In this document: positions 59,850 through 64,000 of the stretch, piece by piece
How the letters are laid out: every line of letters begins with the position of its first letter
Numbering within the stretch: the first letter of the stretch is position 1
Source: Oscillospiraceae bacterium
GTDB lineage: Bacteria; Bacillota; Clostridia; Oscillospirales; Ruminococcaceae
DNA length: 64,000 nt
Assembly: GCA_017438745.1 (NCBI GenBank)
Contig: JAFRUS010000039.1
Location: 1-64,000 of the forward strand
Reading direction: 5' to 3'
Notes under the pieces: model-generated
Told to the model about the DNA's origin: nothing
What the model saw: the letters and a program-made list of their open reading frames with translations, nothing else
Databases searched by the model: none
Position numbers and translations under genes: made by a program

Positions 59850-61457
59850 ATGTATTCAGCAGAATTTCAGGAATCATTAAAGAAGGTCGAAGCTAACAGA
59901 GCTGCCAATACAGCTATGGAACCAAGACGTATGACAGCTCAGGAAAAGGATGATCTCCTTGCAGCTTACCATCCTGACTACAAGAAGAGCGAATTCGCAG
60001 AACTCAAGTTCGGTCCTAACAAGGGCGAATCAGTTCCTCACGAACTCGTTGAAATACTCCAGGCTCACAGCCGTATCAAGGCTTCAGACATCGATCTTTC
60101 AGATGTAAAGTATGATGTTGACGTTCTCATCATCGGCGGCGGCGGTGCAGGTACATCAGCTGCTATCGAAGCTCACAACGCAGGCGCAAAGACAATGATC
60201 GTTACAAAGCTCCGTATGGGCGATGCCAACACAATGATGGCAGAAGGCGGCATCCAGGCTGCTGACAAGGAAAACGACTCACCTGCACAGCACTTCATCG
60301 ACGCTTTCGGCGGCGGTCACTTCATGGCTAAGCGTGAACTTCTCGAAAAGCTCGTTTGTGACGCTCCTGGCGCTATCAAGTGGCTCAACGAACTCGGCGT
60401 TGAATTCGACAAGGACGAAACAGGCCGTATGATCACAACTCACGGCGGCGGTACATCACGCAAGAGAATGCACGCAGCCAAGGACTACTCAGGTGCTGAG
60501 ATCATGCGTACACTCCGTGACGAAGTTATCAACCTCGGTATCGAAGTAGTTGACTTCACATCTGCTATTGAACTCATCCTCGATGAAAACGGTCATGCAG
60601 CAGGTGCTGTTCTTATGAACATGGAAACAAAGGAACTCATGGTTGCACGTGCAAAGACAGTTATCATCGCTACAGGCGGTGCAGGACGTATGCACTACCA
60701 GGGCTTCCCTACATCAAACCACTACGGTGCAACAGCTGACGGTCTCGTACTCGGCTACAGAGCAGGCGCTAAGCTTCTCTATGCACACACACTTCAGTAC
60801 CATCCGACAGGTGCTGCTTTCCCGCAGCAGATCTTCGGCGCTCTCGTAACTGAAAAGGTACGTTCACTCGGCGCTAAGCTCGTAAACGTAAACGGTGAAG
60901 TATTCATGCACCCGCTCGAGACACGTGACGTTTCTGCAGCTTCCATCATCCGTGAATGCTCAGACAGAAACAACGGCGTAAGCACAGGCAGCGGCAAGGC
61001 TGTATGGCTCGACACACCAATGATCGAACTCATCGGCGGTGAAGGTACTATCGAAAAGCGTATTCCTGCTATGATGCGTATGTTCGGCAGCTACGGAATC
61101 GATATCCGCAAGGAACCTATCCTCGTTTACCCTACACTCCACTACCAGAACGGCGGTCTCGACATCACTCCTGACGGTCAGACAACAAACGTTGAAAACC
61201 TCTTCGTTGCCGGCGAAGCTGTAGGCGGTATCCACGGTACAAACCGTCTTATGGGTAACTCACTCCTCGACGTTATCGTATTCGGCCGTAATGCCGGTGT
61301 ACACGCTGCAGCAAAGGCTAAGAACGTAAACGTAGGCAAGCTCACACTTGACCACATCGCTAAGTTCGACGCAGAACGTGAAGCAGCAGGCGTTAAGACA
61401 GACGCTGTATCACCAAAGTTACTCCCTGACTACCGCGGAAACAAGCAGGGAATGTAA
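59850..61457 (+). CDS. frdA: Fumarate reductase flavoprotein subunit (TfrA/FrdA-like)
   Basis: After an unusual N-terminal extension of about 85 residues, an FAD-binding fold starts with VDVLIIGGGGAGTSAAIEAH. Active-site elements of the fumarate reductase/succinate dehydrogenase family follow: THGGGTSRKRMHAAKD, LQYHPTGAAF, TRDVSAASI and GEAVGGIHGTNRLMGNS. It should reduce fumarate to succinate in the cytoplasm. L-aspartate oxidase is a homologous alternative, but the operon context rules for fumarate reductase. No FrdC or FrdD membrane subunit is encoded. AGGAGG lies 9 nt upstream. It is the last gene of the operon. Confidence 0.9.
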   Translation: MYSAEFQESLKKVEANRAANTAMEPRRMTAQEKDDLLAAYHPDYKKSEFAELKFGPNKGESVPHELVEILQAHSRIKASDIDLSDVKYDVDVLIIGGGGAGTSAAIEAHNAGAKTMIVTKLRMGDANTMMAEGGIQAADKENDSPAQHFIDAFGGGHFMAKRELLEKLVCDAPGAIKWLNELGVEFDKDETGRMITTHGGGTSRKRMHAAKDYSGAEIMRTLRDEVINLGIEVVDFTSAIELILDENGHAAGAVLMNMETKELMVARAKTVIIATGGAGRMHYQGFPTSNHYGATADGLVLGYRAGAKLLYAHTLQYHPTGAAFPQQIFGALVTEKVRSLGAKLVNVNGEVFMHPLETRDVSAASIIRECSDRNNGVSTGSGKAVWLDTPMIELIGGEGTIEKRIPAMMRMFGSYGIDIRKEPILVYPTLHYQNGGLDITPDGQTTNVENLFVAGEAVGGIHGTNRLMGNSLLDVIVFGRNAGVHAAAKAKNVNVGKLTLDHIAKFDAEREAAGVKTDAVSPKLLPDYRGNKQGM

Positions 61458-61808
61458 TCTCCCTTTAAAAAACAGGAATCACTGATAACGCTCTCTGCAT
61501 GGGCTGACGGTATCCACTCCGCCTTTACGCAGAAAGATGAAAGTCCGTGATTTCACAAAGACACTTAACCAGCAAACCCCTGCATCTGCAGGGGTTTGCC
61601 GTGTGTTATGTCATATTGACATTTTGCTCAATATAAAATGGACCTGCGGGTTTATTTAGTATAAATTGCGTATTGTCATTTTTGCTGATCAGCACTAAGC
61701 CGGATCACGGAACTGATCAGTGTTTTCCTAACAGTATCAGCATGAGATTCAAGGGGTACAGTTTCATGCTGCAGTATTTACACGTTTTATTTTTTTGGAG
61801 GTTTTATA
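61458..61808. other. Intergenic region after frdA with hairpin and dispersed repeat
   Basis: A 13-bp perfect stem GCAAACCCCTGCA / TGCAGGGGTTTGC (61572-61599) with a 2-nt loop probably ends the frdA transcript, though its T tract is poor. The 16-mer TGATCAGTGTTTTCCT (61714-61729) recurs exactly at 30277-30292. No gene or convincing promoter was recognised. Confidence 0.6.
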
Positions 61809-63053
61809 ATGAACTTTTTTGATGGAATAATATCCATTACCGGTATCGGATTCCTGATGCTCGTTGTTTTCATTGTAGCAGGACTCGGATATCTTCTCGG
61901 ACGAGTAACAGTCAAGGGCGTATCCCTCGGCACAGCCGGTGTATTTATCGTGGCACTTCTTATCGGTGCTATGGTTTTCACTGTAGACGGAACAAATCTT
62001 GTTACTGAAAACTTCGGTACAAGAGCTGAACTTGCAAAGAACTATTTCAAGATAATTGAAAATCTCGGACTCATCCTCTTCGTTACATCAGTCGGATTCA
62101 TTGCAGGTCCTAACTTCTTCTCAAGCCTTAAGAAAAACTTCAAGTCCTATGCCCTTCTCTCACTTCTCATCATCATTCTCGGCGGACTTACAACTATCTT
62201 CTGCATCAAGGTATTCGGATGCGACGCTGCAATGGCAGTTGGTCTCCTTTCCGGTGCTCTTACATCTACTCCTGCATTCTCAGCAGCCAAGGATACTCTC
62301 AGCTCAGTATATGAAGGAAACGCTGACAAGATCTCAGAAATGGAAGACATCGTTACAGTTGGTCACGGTATCGCTTATCTCTTCGGCGTTGTAGGTGTTG
62401 TACTCTTCGTACAGGTAATTCCTAAGATCCTCAGAGCAAACCTTGATGAAGAACGCAAGAAGATCGCTTCAGTTGACACAGGCGCTTCAAAGGATGAAGG
62501 CAGAAAGTTCTTTAACATCGACAACTTCGGTCTTGCTGCATTCGCTATCGCAGTTGTTATCGGTATGCTCGTAGGCGGCATCAAGATCCCTATGGGTAAG
62601 TCATCATTCTCACTCGGCACAACAGGCGGATGCCTCCTTGCTTCCCTCGTTGTTGCTCACTTCGGACACTTCGGTGCTCTCAGCATGAAGCCTGAAAAGA
62701 AAATGCTTGAACTCTTCCGCGAATTCGGTCTCATGGCATTCCTTATCGGTGCCGGTATCCCTGGCGGCGCTTCATTCGTAAAGTACTTCAAGCCGGAATT
62801 ATTCCTCTACGGTGTGATCATGACACTCGTTCCTATGATCGTAGGCTTCTTCATTGCAAAGTATATCATCAAGCTTCCGCTCTTCAACAACCTCGGCGGT
62901 ATCACAGGCGGTATGACATCAACACCGGCTCTTGGTACACTCATCAATGTTGCCAAGACAGATGACGTAGCTTCTGCTTATGCAGCTGCTTATCCGATCG
63001 CACTTATCTCTATCGTACTCGTATCACAGTTCATTATAACAAAATTCAGCTGA
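61809..63053 (+). CDS. AAE-family transporter (AspT/SucE-like), candidate succinate exporter
   Basis: About ten membrane segments are arranged as two halves, each with the aspartate-alanine-exchanger signature: GLLSGALTSTPAFSAA near residue 145 and GGITGGMTSTPALGTL near 368. The 414-residue length is shorter than AspT or YidE (about 540-560) because the central TrkA-C domains are missing. Corynebacterium SucE1, a succinate exporter, belongs to this family, and the gene follows the fumarate reductase operon. GGAGG lies 7 nt upstream. Substrate is inference; aspartate or another dicarboxylate is possible. Confidence 0.82.
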   Translation: MNFFDGIISITGIGFLMLVVFIVAGLGYLLGRVTVKGVSLGTAGVFIVALLIGAMVFTVDGTNLVTENFGTRAELAKNYFKIIENLGLILFVTSVGFIAGPNFFSSLKKNFKSYALLSLLIIILGGLTTIFCIKVFGCDAAMAVGLLSGALTSTPAFSAAKDTLSSVYEGNADKISEMEDIVTVGHGIAYLFGVVGVVLFVQVIPKILRANLDEERKKIASVDTGASKDEGRKFFNIDNFGLAAFAIAVVIGMLVGGIKIPMGKSSFSLGTTGGCLLASLVVAHFGHFGALSMKPEKKMLELFREFGLMAFLIGAGIPGGASFVKYFKPELFLYGVIMTLVPMIVGFFIAKYIIKLPLFNNLGGITGGMTSTPALGTLINVAKTDDVASAYAAAYPIALISIVLVSQFIITKFS

Positions 63054-63078
63054 TAAAACAGATCGGCGGGTGGTAATT

Positions 63079-63693
63079 ATGAAACAAATTGAGGTATCAA
63101 GGGCTACAATGGGCCGTCTTCCGGTCTATTTAAAGTATCTGAAAAATACAGATCCCAGTACTGAAAACATTTCTGCTACTGCCCTTGCAAAAGAACTCGG
63201 TCTGGGTGAAGTTCAGGTCAGAAAGGACCTCGGAGCCGTAAGCGGCGCCGGCAGACCTAAAACAGGATACAGGATAGCAGAGCTTATCGAAGTCCTCGAA
63301 AACTTTCTCGGCCACAACGAAAACGGCAATGTCGTTATCGTCGGAGCCGGTAAGCTCGGACGTGCGCTGCTTGACTACGGCGGTTTCAGGGACTACGGTC
63401 TTGACATAATGGCCGCCTTCGACATAGCTGTTACTGAACCTGAAACAAGCAACCTCGGAAAGCCTGTCTATTCGATGGATAAGCTCGATGATTTCTGCAG
63501 GGAAAACAATATACGCATAGGCGTTATAGCCGTACCTGCACGCAGCGCCCAGGAAGTCTGCGACCGTTTCCTTAAAAACGGTATCAGAGCCATCTGGTGC
63601 TTTGCACCGTGTACTCTTACAGTGCCTGACGGATTTCCGGTACAGTACGAAAACATGGCACTTTCACTTGCTTACCTGAACAAAAAAATTTAG
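63079..63693 (+). CDS. rex: Redox-sensing transcriptional repressor Rex
   Basis: The N-terminal winged helix (VSRATMGRLPVYLKYL, then LGLGEVQVRKDLGAVSGAG) and the C-terminal Rossmann domain (VVIVGAGKLGRALLDY) identify Rex, which releases DNA when NADH is high relative to NAD. The ATG at 63079 has GGGTGG 5 nt upstream; the GTG at 63070 is rejected. It lies 25 bp after the transporter and is probably co-transcribed. It is a natural regulator of the NADH-consuming succinate pathway next door, though no operator was confirmed by eye. Confidence 0.95.
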   Translation: MKQIEVSRATMGRLPVYLKYLKNTDPSTENISATALAKELGLGEVQVRKDLGAVSGAGRPKTGYRIAELIEVLENFLGHNENGNVVIVGAGKLGRALLDYGGFRDYGLDIMAAFDIAVTEPETSNLGKPVYSMDKLDDFCRENNIRIGVIAVPARSAQEVCDRFLKNGIRAIWCFAPCTLTVPDGFPVQYENMALSLAYLNKKI

Positions 63694-63714
63694 CATTTAC
63701 CAGACTGTATAACC

Positions 63715-63752
63715 ATCACCCTGCGGATCAGTTTCCGCAGGGTGATTTTTTA
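63715..63752 (+). terminator. Terminator of rex
   Basis: A 13-bp stem ATCACCCTGCGGA / TCCGCAGGGTGAT with a 6-nt loop and a T run, 21 bp after the stop. Confidence 0.9.
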
Positions 63753-63796
63753 CAAATATACGAATCATTATTTTATATCAATAGAACATTTTTTGG

Positions 63797-63825
63797 TTGA
63801 ATTATTCTTAATTTTATGGTATAAT
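63797..63825 (+). promoter_or_regulatory. Promoter of the last gene
   Basis: TTGAAT (63797-63802) and TATAAT (63820-63825) with 17-bp spacing, 39 bp before the start codon. Confidence 0.8.
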
Positions 63826-63864
63826 AACTAAAATAGCTATTATCTTGCAAGGGAGGGGATAATA

Positions 63865-64000
63865 ATGCCAAGGCCGCAGAAACAATGTCTGTACCGCAAT
63901 GCTTTTATAACATATGATTATGATAACGACAAGTTTATATATACGCCTGAAGTAACAGATCTGTTCGGAGATCACTTTGACGACAGACCGCTGTGGCTGA
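63865..64000 (+). CDS. Unidentified protein, N-terminal 45 residues (3' truncated by window)
   Basis: An ATG preceded by GGGAGGGG opens a frame that is still open at the window end. The visible residues start MPRPQKQCLYRNAFITYD and include VTDLFGDHFDDRPLW. This resembles the opening of PAS-like sensor regions in GGDEF or EAL proteins, but too little is present to assign a family. Confidence 0.7.
   Translation, partial: MPRPQKQCLYRNAFITYDYDNDKFIYTPEVTDLFGDHFDDRPLWL

Noticed and set aside
1..64000. tRNA, rRNA or transposase genes
   Set aside because: Intergenic regions were read for cloverleaf-like, rRNA-like and IS-like sequence and none was recognised; a covariance-model scan would be decisive.

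Overview
The window looks like a chromosome segment of an anaerobic Ruminococcus-type Firmicute, closest in style to the cellulosome-forming, succinate-producing R. flavefaciens group (inference from content; no search was run). Pointers are secreted proteins ending in type I dockerins, BspA-like leucine-rich repeats, pyruvate phosphate dikinase, a soluble fumarate-reductase operon with Hdr/Flx-type electron-transfer subunits, Rex, and moderate-to-low GC with Gram-positive promoters and Shine-Dalgarno sites. No rRNA, tRNA, CRISPR array or insertion-sequence transposase was seen.

Layout. 1-5.3 kb: 3' part of ppdK, a RhuM-Fic fusion, ogt, a LysR regulator divergent from a cyclophilin-like lipoprotein. 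5.4-13.5 kb: two ECF sigma/anti-sigma pairs, an RNA ligase-Fic operon, a second RhuM gene, and three copies of a structured intergenic repeat. 13.5-25.3 kb: four dockerin proteins (three with leucine-rich repeats), a MutS-like ATPase, two paralogous zinc-ribbon membrane proteins, a DUF4143 ATPase and two arrays of direct repeats spaced 32 bp. 25.3-31 kb: an XRE regulator, two GGDEF proteins, a GAF-cyclase fusion and an NrtR-type regulator. 31-39.5 kb: a complete agr-like quorum-sensing operon with a 46-residue AgrD-like peptide gene, carrying extra lipoprotein, permease and secreted-protein genes. 39.6-44 kb: a DUF3800 gene behind a structured leader RNA, then a SpeE-like/DUF350/DUF4178 operon. 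44.3-49.9 kb: ABC exporter, pnuC-nadR under NrtR-like operators, and a TPM-like membrane protein. 50.3-61.5 kb: an 11-gene operon mdh-fumC-hdrBCA-flxDCBA-frdBA. 61.8-63.7 kb: an AAE-family (AspT/SucE-like) exporter and rex. The last gene runs off the window.

How it fits together. The most notable system is the 50.3-63.7 kb block. It encodes oxaloacetate to malate to fumarate to succinate, with a fumarate reductase that has no membrane anchor but sits beside a full HdrABC-FlxABCD-like set, followed by a candidate succinate exporter and the NADH sensor Rex. This suggests a soluble, NADH-driven and possibly flavin-bifurcating fumarate reductase. The lactate-dehydrogenase-like first gene carries Arg at the substrate-discriminating position and is better read as malate dehydrogenase. 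NAD supply is also controlled here: the NrtR gene and pnuC-nadR, 16 kb apart, share a promoter with two TAGTA-N9-TACTA operators at identical 23-bp spacing. Other strong signals are the displaced agrD, the DUF3800 leader RNA, and matching intragenic palindromes in both RhuM genes.
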